Shown here: in pieces, positions 6,693-13,400 of the stretch | How positions within the stretch are numbered: position 1 is the stretch's first letter | Layout: every line of letters begins with the position of its first letter | NCBI GenBank assembly: GCA_002342505.1 | Contig: DDQB01000099.1 | Location: 21,787 to 38,370, forward strand | Direction: 5' to 3' | Origin: Acidaminococcaceae bacterium UBA2453 | GTDB taxonomy: Bacteria > Bacillota > Negativicutes > Acidaminococcales > Acidaminococcaceae | DNA length: 16,584 nucleotides | Notes under the pieces: generated by a model | What the model saw: only the letters and a program-made list of their open reading frames with translations | Told to the model about the DNA's origin: nothing | The model's database searches: none | Position numbers and translations under genes: made by a program

Positions 6693-6947
6693 TTACGACG
6701 ACCGCTGTTTAGAATGACAGTGGTAACGCTCGCTAGGACAGTCATTATAACACCTACCACCGGCAACTTTAGTTAATGCTTCGCTATCCAGTTCAAAATC
6801 AGACAACTCCGTTAAATACGCCTCAGCCTCTTCTTTCGTCAGCTCATAGCCCATAGTCTTCGCTGTCGCCATCAGCTCCTCGGCGGTTTCGCAGGCCATT
6901 GCCTTTTGAATCTGTTCCTTTGTTAATTCATTTTTGTCAATTGGCAT
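6693..6947 (-). CDS. Nif11-like leader RiPP precursor peptide 1
   Basis: An 84-residue precursor. The leader (1-64) begins MPIDKNELTKEQIQKAM, contains CETAEELMATAKTMGYELTK and EEAEAYL, and ends VAGG, as in the Nif11/nitrile-hydratase-like leader family recognised for ribosomally made, modified peptides. The core (65-84) is RCYNDCPSERYHCHSKQRSS, with three Cys. I use the ATG at 6947 (AAGGAGG about ten bases upstream, aligning with the other leaders) rather than an in-frame upstream codon that would add MIKRFFEGGCPK. It begins 32 bases after the stop of precursor 2 and shares its transcript. The core resembles that of precursor 2 (RCY/MCY, ER.HC / ERCH), so these two are a pair. Product and modification are unknown. 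Confidence 0.85.
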   Translation of the reverse strand: MPIDKNELTKEQIQKAMACETAEELMATAKTMGYELTKEEAEAYLTELSDFELDSEALTKVAGGRCYNDCPSERYHCHSKQRSS

Positions 6948-6979
6948 TTTAGGACATCCTCCTTCAAAAAACCTCTTTA

Positions 6980-7240
6980 TCATGCACCAGTTATGCCACC
7001 ACCCCTATGACAACGTTCGTTAGACCCCATGCCAGCACTGTAGCACATGCCACCCGCCACCTGTTTCAGCGCATCGCTGTCAAGTTCCACGTCTTCCATC
7101 TCCGCCATGTACGCCTCGGCTTCTTCCTTGGTCAATTCAACACCTTCGGCTTTTGCCAGCTCCATCAGTTCCTCGGCAGTCTCGCAAGCCATTGCTTTTT
7201 GAATCTGTTCCTTCGTTAACTCATTTTTGTTAATCGGCAT
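6980..7240 (-). CDS. Nif11-like leader RiPP precursor peptide 2
   Basis: An 86-residue precursor. The leader (1-64) runs from MPINKNELTKEQIQKAM through ACETAEELMELAKAEGVELT to VELDSDALKQVAGG; the core (65-86) is Gly-rich with two Cys: MCYSAGMGSNERCH then RGGGITGA. The double-Gly end suggests cleavage by a C39-type peptidase exporter, none of which is encoded here. ATG at 7240 has GAGGAGA upstream and an extended -10 promoter about 60 bases upstream. The promoter and 5'UTR are nearly duplicated in front of precursor 3. It heads a two-gene transcript with precursor 1. Confidence 0.87.
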   Translation of the reverse strand: MPINKNELTKEQIQKAMACETAEELMELAKAEGVELTKEEAEAYMAEMEDVELDSDALKQVAGGMCYSAGMGSNERCHRGGGITGA

Positions 7241-7343
7241 AGTAGCATCTCCTCTTTTTTAAAATAAAGAATATCATTTCAACGGTTAAACGGTATTTAA
7301 TTATAACATATTAACCGCAGAAAAATCTATGGTTGTAAGTAAA
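7241..7343. repeat. Duplicated Nif11 promoter/5'UTR, copy 1
   Basis: Aligns over its whole length with 7865-7969 with about a dozen and a half differences. Conserved blocks are the ribosome binding site with AAAATAAAGAATATC, then CGGTTAAACG, then the -10 region TATAACATATT.ACCGCA and finally GTAAGTAAA. Beyond it, 7344-7441 is AT-rich with no gene visible. Confidence 0.85.
7300..7308 (-). promoter_or_regulatory. Extended -10 promoter of Nif11 precursors 2 and 1
   Basis: Minus strand TGTTATAAT: a consensus -10 (7300-7305) with the TGn extension. No good -35 is seen 16-18 bases upstream. The box is embedded in the motif GCGGTTAATATGTTATA, which recurs in front of precursor 3 and, degenerate, near 8145-8160. 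Confidence 0.62.
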
Positions 7344-7441
7344 ATTTGAGCTTAACTTAACGGCATTGATTTTACAGACGTATCCCGCTACGTAACGCCT
7401 GTTTCCTTATCTTAGCTGACATTTCCATATACATTGCATAA

Positions 7442-7498
7442 CTGCTCACGAAGTAAGCCAAGCATGTGTGCAATGTCATTAAATTAAAGCCTTTAAGG
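7442..7498. repeat. 57-base direct repeat, copy 2
   Basis: CTGCTCACGAAGTAAGCCAA to CTTTAAGG; 53 of 57 positions equal to 6512-6568. It lies just past the terminator that follows the Nif11 fragment at 7561-7638. Confidence 0.8.
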
Positions 7499-7500
7499 CA

Positions 7501-7543
7501 AAGAAAAACAGCTCCCTGCTTATTTTTGAAATAAGCAGAGAGC
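7501..7543 (-). terminator. Rho-independent terminator of the Nif11 precursor 3 unit
   Basis: Hairpin with 15-base arms (7511-7525 and 7529-7543, one mismatch) and a three-base loop; on the minus strand it reads GCTCTCTGCTTATTT...AAATAAGCAGGGAGC, followed by TGTTTTTCTTT. It isolates the precursor 3 transcript from the genes downstream. Confidence 0.85.
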
Positions 7544-7560
7544 CGTGAGTTTCTATTTGT

Positions 7561-7638
7561 TTACTTATAAAACTTGCCACATTCGCGATCTACCATTCCA
7601 CCAACTCCGCCCGCCACTTTTTTCAATGCGTCGCTGTC
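7561..7638 (-). pseudogene. 3' fragment of a Nif11 precursor (leader end plus core)
   Basis: Minus strand reading DSDALKKVAGG then VGGMVDRECGKFYK and a TAA stop. DSDALKxVAGG is the last part of the leader (compare DSDALKQVAGG in precursor 2). There is no start, and the fragment abuts the stop codon of precursor 3 in another frame. The core (14 residues, one Cys) differs from all intact ones, so this is a distinct former gene. The upstream part was apparently replaced or deleted by recombination with precursor 3. Confidence 0.75.
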
Positions 7639-7864
7639 AATATTTCAGGGTTTGACATTGCATTCCTTGAAGTCCACCAGCCACATTTTTCATCGTAGCC
7701 TCGTCCAACTCGAAGTCTTCCAGCTCCGCCATATACGCCTCGGCTTCTTCTTTGGTCAATTCAATACCTTCCGCTTTCGCCAGCTCCATGAGTTCCTCGG
7801 CGGTCTTACAGGACATTGCCTTGGCAATCTGTTCTTTTGTCAACTCATTTTTGTTAATCGGCAT
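7637..7864 (-). CDS. Nif11-like leader RiPP precursor peptide 3
   Basis: A 75-residue precursor with an intact 64-residue leader (MPINKNELTKEQIAKAM, then CKTAEELMELAKAEGIELTK, ending FELDEATMKNVAGG) but the shortest core of the set, LQGMQCQTLKY (one Cys). Its stop overlaps the junction with the 3' fragment of another Nif11 gene, so the core may itself be a product of rearrangement and not a functional sequence. ATG at 7864 follows GAGGAGGTG, the strongest ribosome binding site of the array, and a promoter lies about 65 bases upstream. Confidence 0.8.
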   Translation of the reverse strand: MPINKNELTKEQIAKAMSCKTAEELMELAKAEGIELTKEEAEAYMAELEDFELDEATMKNVAGGLQGMQCQTLKY

Positions 7865-7969
7865 AGTAGCACCTCCTCTTTTTTAAAATAAAGAATATCT
7901 TTTCGACGGTTAAACGCTACTCATTAAGTATAACATATTGACCGCATAAAATCTACGGCTGTAAGTAAA
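7865..7969. repeat. Duplicated Nif11 promoter/5'UTR, copy 2
   Basis: Partner of 7241-7343 (same blocks in the same order). The gene-proximal part is also recognisable before precursor 4 (8483-8530): GTTTAAC, GAAA.GATA, TTCTTTA and a GG.GTGCT ribosome binding site. Confidence 0.85.
7927..7935 (-). promoter_or_regulatory. Extended -10 promoter of Nif11 precursor 3
   Basis: Minus strand TGTTATACT (-10 TATACT at 7927-7932) inside GCGGTCAATATGTTATA, the same box as in front of precursor 2. No clear -35. Confidence 0.55.
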
Positions 7970-8007
7970 CCTTCAATTAAACTTACCTTATAGACGTTTT
8001 TAAAGGG

Positions 8008-8040
8008 CCTGCAATAGCAGGTTTGGTTAAGGTCGCCTTT
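8008..8040. other. Relic Nif11 3' end (hairpin) in the 7970-8177 gap
   Basis: CCTGCAATAGCAGG (8008-8021) forms a five-base-pair hairpin and is followed at fixed distance by TTAAGGTC (8027-8034). The same arrangement, CCTGCCATAGCAG and TTAAGGTC, is the terminator plus stop-codon region of precursor 4 (8188-8214), with 20 of 27 positions equal. This suggests the 3' end of a lost Nif11 gene. Read on the plus strand, GCCTTTTTTT at its end could also make it a weak terminator. Confidence 0.45.
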
Positions 8041-8142
8041 TTTTAGCTTTCAAAAGTTCCAATTTTTCAAAAAAAAAAACACTTGACATACATTAGCAAG
8101 ATTTAGCCGGGAGCGATTCATCATACTCCCAATCCCAAATTC

Positions 8143-8151
8143 ATTATAACA
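8143..8151 (-). promoter_or_regulatory. Orphan extended -10 promoter between precursors 3 and 4
   Basis: Minus strand TGTTATAAT. The flanking GCGGTGTGATGTTATA resembles the GCGGTTAATATGTTATA box of precursors 2 and 3. It lies after the terminator of precursor 4 and no Nif11 gene follows it, only a possible 19-codon frame (8080-8120 region, MMNRSRLNLANVCQVF...) running into an 11-base T tract (8079-8089). It may be a decayed cassette or the start of a short RNA. Confidence 0.4.
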
Positions 8152-8177
8152 TCACACCGCGTCTTTTTTCCACAAAT

Positions 8178-8204
8178 AAAAAAACGCCCTGCCATAGCAG
8201 AGCG
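8178..8204 (-). terminator. Rho-independent terminator of Nif11 precursor 4
   Basis: Minus strand CGCTCTGC, loop TATG, GCAGGGCG, then seven T residues. It begins nine bases after the stop codon of precursor 4, making that gene a single-gene transcript at its 3' end. Confidence 0.87.
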
Positions 8205-8212
8205 CCTTAAGG

Positions 8213-8482
8213 TCATTTCCCCCATGTATCACAGGGAGAATTGATGCGATTATCGTAATCGTTATTGCAATTCCACTGGCAGTTTTCGTTACCGCCTGCC
8301 ACCTTTTTCAGCATTTCGCCGTCCAGCTCTACGTCGGAAAACTCCGCCAAATACGCCTCGGCTTCTTCTTTCGTCAGCTCCATCCCTTCCGCTTTTGCCA
8401 GTGCCATAAGCTCCTCGGCAGTCTCGCAGGCCATAGCTTTCGCAATCTGTTCTTTCGTCAATTCATTTTTGTTAATTGGCAT
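8213..8482 (-). CDS. Nif11-like leader RiPP precursor peptide 4
   Basis: An 89-residue precursor with the longest core. The leader (1-64) runs from MPINKNELTKEQIAKAM to VELDGEMLKKVAGG. The core (65-89) is NENCQWNCNNDYDNRINSPC then DTWGK: three Cys, two Trp and many Asn/Asp, with no similarity to the other cores. ATG at 8482 is preceded by AAAGGGGTG. The 5'UTR is a diverged version of the one before precursors 2 and 3; I do not see an equally good -10. The gene has its own terminator. It follows DUF554 by 115 bases, in which I see no other gene. Confidence 0.87.
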   Translation of the reverse strand: MPINKNELTKEQIAKAMACETAEELMALAKAEGMELTKEEAEAYLAEFSDVELDGEMLKKVAGGNENCQWNCNNDYDNRINSPCDTWGK

Positions 8483-8597
8483 TTCAGCACCCCTTTCAAA
8501 AATTAAAGAAACTATCGTTTCAAGCTGTTAAACATTATTTATTGATCATCATTTTTTACTCTTTGTTTCGTTTTTATTTATTGCTTTACAACGCACC

Positions 8598-9293
8598 TTA
8601 AAACCCCAGGATCTGCATCAGTTTCAGCACAAAAGGCGCCGCCAGCAGTCCCGGCAGATAGTTCAGCACTTTCAGTTTCGTCAGCTCCAGCATGTTCAGG
8701 CCCAGAGCCAGGATCATCAGGCTGCCGGTGCAGACCAGTTCGGCGATCAGTGTCTCGGACAGGTAGGGTGCGATGAATTCCGCCAGCAGCACGATGCTCC
8801 CCTGGAATACCAGCGTAAACAAAGCCGAGCCCATGACGCCCACGCCCATAGCCGCCGTCATGGGAATGCCGGCGATCATGTCCAGCAGGGATTTGGTGTA
8901 CAGCATGCCGAAGGCGCCCCGCAGCCCTGCGTCCAGAGAACCCACGATGGTCATAGCCCCCACGTTCATGATGAGGCAGGATGTGACAAAAGCCTGGGCG
9001 ATCTTCGCGCCCTGTCCTTCCCCGGCAAACCGCGAGGTCAGGCGTTCCGCCCCCCGGTTCACATGGCCGTCGATATCCAGCCATTCCCCGATGACGATGC
9101 CGATGATGGTAGATAAAATCAGCGCCAGTATATTCTTTTCCTGAAGCGTGCCCTGCAGTCCGATAACCACGGTACAGAGCCCCAGCCCTTTCATCATGGC
9201 CGCCGCCAGGGATTCGGGGATCCCCTTACGCAGGAAGAGCCCGATGGTGGAACCAATCAGGATTGCCACCGTGTTAACTATAACCGCAAACAT
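8598..9293 (-). CDS. DUF554 family integral membrane protein
   Basis: A 231-residue, very hydrophobic protein of the DUF554 family (E. coli YqgA, B. subtilis YdfK type), function unknown and probably a transporter or channel by its topology. It begins MFAVIVNTVAILIGSTIGLF, has the family GL..VIGLQG and IIGIVIGEWLDID segments (about residues 38-72), and five or six further hydrophobic stretches to the C-terminus. Length is typical. ATG at 9293 follows AAGGGGA. It lies 121 bases after ftsY and upstream of the Nif11 array; nothing in the sequence shows that it works with either. Confidence 0.9.
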   Translation of the reverse strand: MFAVIVNTVAILIGSTIGLFLRKGIPESLAAAMMKGLGLCTVVIGLQGTLQEKNILALILSTIIGIVIGEWLDIDGHVNRGAERLTSRFAGEGQGAKIAQAFVTSCLIMNVGAMTIVGSLDAGLRGAFGMLYTKSLLDMIAGIPMTAAMGVGVMGSALFTLVFQGSIVLLAEFIAPYLSETLIAELVCTGSLMILALGLNMLELTKLKVLNYLPGLLAAPFVLKLMQILGF

Positions 9294-9414
9294 AAACGAG
9301 ATGTCCCCTTAACGTAAAACATAGCATTAAAAATAAGCGTTACGCCGTACTTTTCAGCGCAGCTTCACAATAAAATTTACAAACACAAACCGTTTCTTTC
9401 CGGCGGAACTTCTC

Positions 9415-10344
9415 TTATTGTTCTTTCGTTTCTTCCGTAGCAAACAGCGCATCCACAAACTTTTCCGGTTCAAAGGGCCGGAAGTCCATAATGCCTTCGC
9501 CCACGCCGATCCACTTCACCGGCAGACCCAGCTCTTCCCGGATGGCCACCACAACGCCGCCCTTGGCCGTGCCGTCCAGTTTTGTCAGCACCACGCCGGT
9601 CACTTTCGTGGTCTCCGTAAACACCTTTGCCTGGGTGATCGCGTTCTGTCCGGTGGTAGCGTCCAGCACCAGGAACACTTCATGAGGCGCCTCCGGGATC
9701 TCCCGCTTGATGATGCGGTCGATCTTGCCCAGCTCATTCATCAGGTTAACTTTGTTATGCAGACGCCCGGCCGTGTCAACGAACAGTACGTCAACGCCCC
9801 GCGCTTTCGCCGCTTTCAGCGCGTCAAACACCACCGCGGCGGGATCCGCGCCTTCTTCGTGGGCGATGACCTCGCACTGGGCCCTCTCGCCCCAGATCTT
9901 CAGCTGGGCAGAAGCGGCAGCGCGGAACGTATCCCCCGCCGCCATCATGACTTTATAATTGAACAGGCGGAAATAATTGGACAGCTTGCCGATGGTGGTA
10001 GTCTTCCCCACTCCGTTGACGCCTACGATCAGGATGACCGTAGGATGGGCGCCGATGCGGGTGCGGACCCCGTCGTCCTTCAGCATGGCCGCAATCTGTT
10101 TTTTCAGAAACGGCAGCACGTCCTCCGTGCCTTTTATCTCCCTGCTTTTCGCCGCCTTCCGTACATCCTCGATCAGCTTCTCCGTAGTTTTCACCCCTAC
10201 GTCAGCGGTGAGCAAAATCATCTCCAGTTCTTCCAGAAAATCTTCGTCTACCTTGGCCGACATGCCCACCAGTTCCGTGATCCGGTCGGTAAAATTCTGG
10301 CGCGTCTTGGTCAGGCCCGTTTTCAGCTTCTCAAAAAAGCCCAT
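9415..10344 (-). CDS. ftsY: Signal recognition particle receptor FtsY
   Basis: A 309-residue SRP receptor GTPase that docks Ffh-ribosome complexes at the membrane. The short N-terminus (MGFFEKLKTGLTKTR) lacks the long acidic A domain of enterobacteria, as in other Bacillota. The NG domain shows G1 GVNGVGKTT (108-116), the insertion-box region GDTFRAAASAQL (137-148), DTAGR (190-194) and TKLDGTAKGG (254-263). ATG at 10344 follows AAAGGAAG. It lies 89 bases after smc, the conserved order, with a possible extra promoter in the gap. In B. subtilis ylxM-ffh would follow directly; here DUF554 and the Nif11 array intervene. Confidence 0.97.
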   Translation of the reverse strand: MGFFEKLKTGLTKTRQNFTDRITELVGMSAKVDEDFLEELEMILLTADVGVKTTEKLIEDVRKAAKSREIKGTEDVLPFLKKQIAAMLKDDGVRTRIGAHPTVILIVGVNGVGKTTTIGKLSNYFRLFNYKVMMAAGDTFRAAASAQLKIWGERAQCEVIAHEEGADPAAVVFDALKAAKARGVDVLFVDTAGRLHNKVNLMNELGKIDRIIKREIPEAPHEVFLVLDATTGQNAITQAKVFTETTKVTGVVLTKLDGTAKGGVVVAIREELGLPVKWIGVGEGIMDFRPFEPEKFVDALFATEETKEQ

Positions 10345-10395
10345 GACGTTACTTCCTTTCCTTGTGTTTAATGCATATTTTCTTCCATCTATTAT

Positions 10396-10404
10396 ATTAT
10401 ATCA
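10396..10404 (-). promoter_or_regulatory. Possible extended -10 promoter of ftsY
   Basis: Minus strand TGATATAAT in the smc-ftsY gap, with a second overlapping TATAAT immediately after it. The -35 region is poor. Initiation would leave about 45 bases before the ftsY ATG. Confidence 0.42.
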
Positions 10405-10433
10405 TGCAATTGCAAACGGTATCGCGTAATGTG

Positions 10434-13400
10434 TCACACCGATTCTTCCACCAGCTTATCGCTCATCCGCACCGACAGGATCTTGGATACGCCGGATTCT
10501 TCCATCGTCACGCCGTACATGACGTTGGCTGCTTCCATCGTTCCCTTCCGGTGGGTGATGACGATGAACTGGGTGTGCATGGCGTAGCTTGCCAGGAACC
10601 GGGCAAACCGTTCAATGTTGGCATCGTCCAGCGGCGCGTCGATCTCGTCCAGTATGCAGAAAGGCGTGGGACGGTAGCTCAGCAGCGCAAACAAAAGGGC
10701 GATGACCGTCAGGGCCCGTTCCCCGCCGGACAGCAGGAACAAGCTCTGCAGCTTCTTCCCCGGCGGCTGCGCTTCAATATCGATCCCGGATTCCAGGATA
10801 TCATCCGGTTCGGACAGCTTCAGCACTGCGGTACCGCCGCCAAACAGCTGCACATAGGTGCTCTGGAAGAAGGTGTTGATCTTGCCGAACGCTTCCTTGA
10901 AGCGTTTCGTCATACCGGAATTGATCTCCGAGATGACCGACTGCAGTTTGTCACGCGCTTCGCACAGGTCCGTGTACTGCTTCTGCAAAAACTCATACCG
11001 TTCGCTGACTGCCCTGTATTCTTCAATGGCGCCGGGATTGACCGGCCCCAGTTCTTCGATCTGCCGCTGCAGGGAACCCTGCATCCGCCGCAGCGCCGCC
11101 TCGCTCTTGTCTTCCAGCACGCCTTCCGCCCTGGCTTCCTCTTTCGCCTCGGCCAGGTTCACCTTGTATTCCGACGTCAGCTGTTCCAGCGCGTTCTGGT
11201 AATCGCTTTCCAGTTTTGCGCTGTCCACCTCATTCTGGTGCGCCTTCGCTTCCGCTTTGGCCTGCTCGGCCCGCAGCGCCTTCAGTTTCTCGCCTTCAGC
11301 GCCCTGCTTCTGCGTCAGTTCCAGCCGCTGCTCGGAATAATCGTGCTGCCCGGTCAGGATATCCTGCAGCTCCTGCATCAGCTGCTTTGTCTGTTCTTCC
11401 AGCTGCTGCTTCTTTTCCTTACAGCCGGTCACTACATCCGCCAGCTTTTCGCTTTCTTCCGTGTTGGCCGTAAAATCGCCCTGCAGGCGGTTCAGATCCC
11501 CGTCCAGCTGCTGCATGCGGTCATTGGTCATCTGCCGCTGGGCGCTGGCCGTCTCGGCCTGCACGCGGGCATCCTGCAGCCGCAGCGCCAGGGATTCCAG
11601 CGCGCTTTTATCCGCCGCGATCTTCTTCTGCAGTTCATCCAGCAGCGTTTTCGCTTCCGTGTTGGCCGCTTCCATCTCCTGCAGGGGCTTGCGTTTATCC
11701 GCCAGCTCCTGCCGCACGGCCAGGTATTCGTTGGCCAGCTGGGTACGCGTATCTATCGCCACTTCCAGCGCTTCGTTCTCCCGTTTCAGGTCATCCGCGA
11801 TCCGCTGTTCTTCCGCCCTGATCTCCGTCAGCCGGATATTTCGCTGCTGCACGGTCTGGCGCAATTCTTCCAGCCGTTTCTCCCGTTCATCCAACTCGTC
11901 TTCCAGGACTTCCTTCTCCTCCTGGATCGCCAGCAGCTCTTTGTTGCAGTTACGCAGGGCTGCTTCCTGCTCTTTTACATCCCGTTCCCGGGACAGGTAA
12001 CCGTTTTCCTTTTTCTGGCGACTGCCGCCGGTGAGGGACCCGCCCACATTCACCACGTCGCCGTCCAGTGTGACGACCCGCAGCCGGAACCCGCTTTTCC
12101 GGGCCGCTTCCAGGGCATGGTCCATAGTCTCCGCCACCAGCACGCGCCCGATGAGGAAACGCACCGCCGGCTTCACCGTTTCATCGCAGCGCACCAGATC
12201 CGCTGCAAACCCGATTGCGCCCGGAAGATTTAGCAGCGCCTTTTCTTCCGGTTTCAGCGTCGGCACGCGGAGGGTATCCAGCGGCAAAAACGTAGCCCGT
12301 CCTTCATGCCGGCTCTTTAAATAACGGATGGCCGCTTTGGCCGCTTCCGCCGTGCGCACCACCAGATTCTGCGCGCCGGCTCCCAGCGCGGTCTCCACCG
12401 CCGTCACATAATCCGCATCCACCGAGATCAGCGCCGCCGCAGGACCGATGACTTCCTCCCGCCAGCTTTCCCTGCTCTGCATCACGGATTTGACGCCAAA
12501 CCCGAACCCTTCCAGCGACTGCTGCATATCCCGCAGCAGATGCAGCCGGGATTCCACAGAGGCAATACGGTTCTGGCACTCATTGTAACGGCGCTCGATT
12601 TCCTGGAACACCGTCCGGCGTTCCGCCGCCTTGGCCGCCAGCGCTTCGCCTTCCCGGATATAGCGGGTCACATCCTGCTCCAGTTCCCCCTTGTGCTGCA
12701 AGGTCTCCCGCTGCTCTTCCGTCAGGTCGTTCACCCGCTTTTCCGCAGCGTCCACTTCCTCTTTCAGACGGTTGCGGCGGTTCATGCGCTGCTCCTGCGC
12801 TGTTTCCAGCATGCGGATCTCATTGCGCATTTCCACCATCTTCCGCATCTCTTCAAAGTTACTGTCCGTCAGTTCCTGGATCTTCGCCTCGTTTTCCTTC
12901 TGGAACTGCTGCCGCGCGTTCTGCTGTTCCTCCAGTTCGGTCACCAGCTCCGCGGCTTCGTTCTTTTTGGCTTCCAGTACGTCGAACTCTTTTGCCAGCG
13001 CATTCAGCTGGGTCGTCCACTGGTCGATCTGCGCCTGCAGTTTTTCATTGCGTTTGGCCAGATTGCCCTGCTGCCGGATGCTCTGCTCAATACGTTCATC
13101 CAGCACGGCGTCCTCGCCCTTCACCGCTTCCAGCGCCTTTTCCTTTGCCGCGATCCCGGCCTGGATATGGGAGACCTGGTCGTTCAGCGCATCCAGCTCC
13201 TGCTGCAGTCCGGTCAGCAACGCTTCCTGCCGGCTGACCTCCGTACTCTTTTCCAGAAAGATGCGGTTGCAGCTTTCCTGTTCCTGCTGCAGTTTCTCCC
13301 GGGCCACTTCGATCGTTTCCACGCGCTGCACGAACTGTGTCAGCCTGCAGACCCGCAGCTTCCCGTTCAGGTCATTGTATTTTTCCGTCCGCTCCGATTC

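Noticed and set aside
6948..6983. Longer start for Nif11 precursor 1 (MIKRFF...)
   Set aside because: The extension overlaps the AAGGAGG site of the ATG at 6947, and the other three leaders all start at MPI(N/D)KNELTK.
7007..7891. Plus-strand frames opposite the Nif11 leaders (7007-7219, 7574-7891, also 8265-8531)
   Set aside because: They are mirror images of the repeated leader and therefore resemble each other; no ribosome binding site and no independent support.
6579..8482. CRISPR array, because of the regular repeats
   Set aside because: The repeated units are protein-coding leaders and their flanks, of unequal length and spacing; no short identical repeats with unique spacers and no cas genes.
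6579..8482. A link to nitrogen fixation suggested by the name Nif11
   Set aside because: The name is historical; the Nif11-like leader family is associated with modified peptides, and no nif gene is present.
6427..8540. Insertion sequence or phage remnant as the carrier of the Nif11 array
   Set aside because: No transposase, integrase, terminal inverted repeats or target-site duplication could be seen.
8483..8600. A promoter for precursor 4 matching those of precursors 2 and 3
   Set aside because: The 5'UTR half is recognisable but the TGTTATAAT box is not conserved; the AT-rich candidates are too weak to call.
9294..9414. Terminator of ftsY or promoter of the DUF554 gene
   Set aside because: I found neither a stem with a T tract nor a convincing -35/-10 pair in this 121-base gap.
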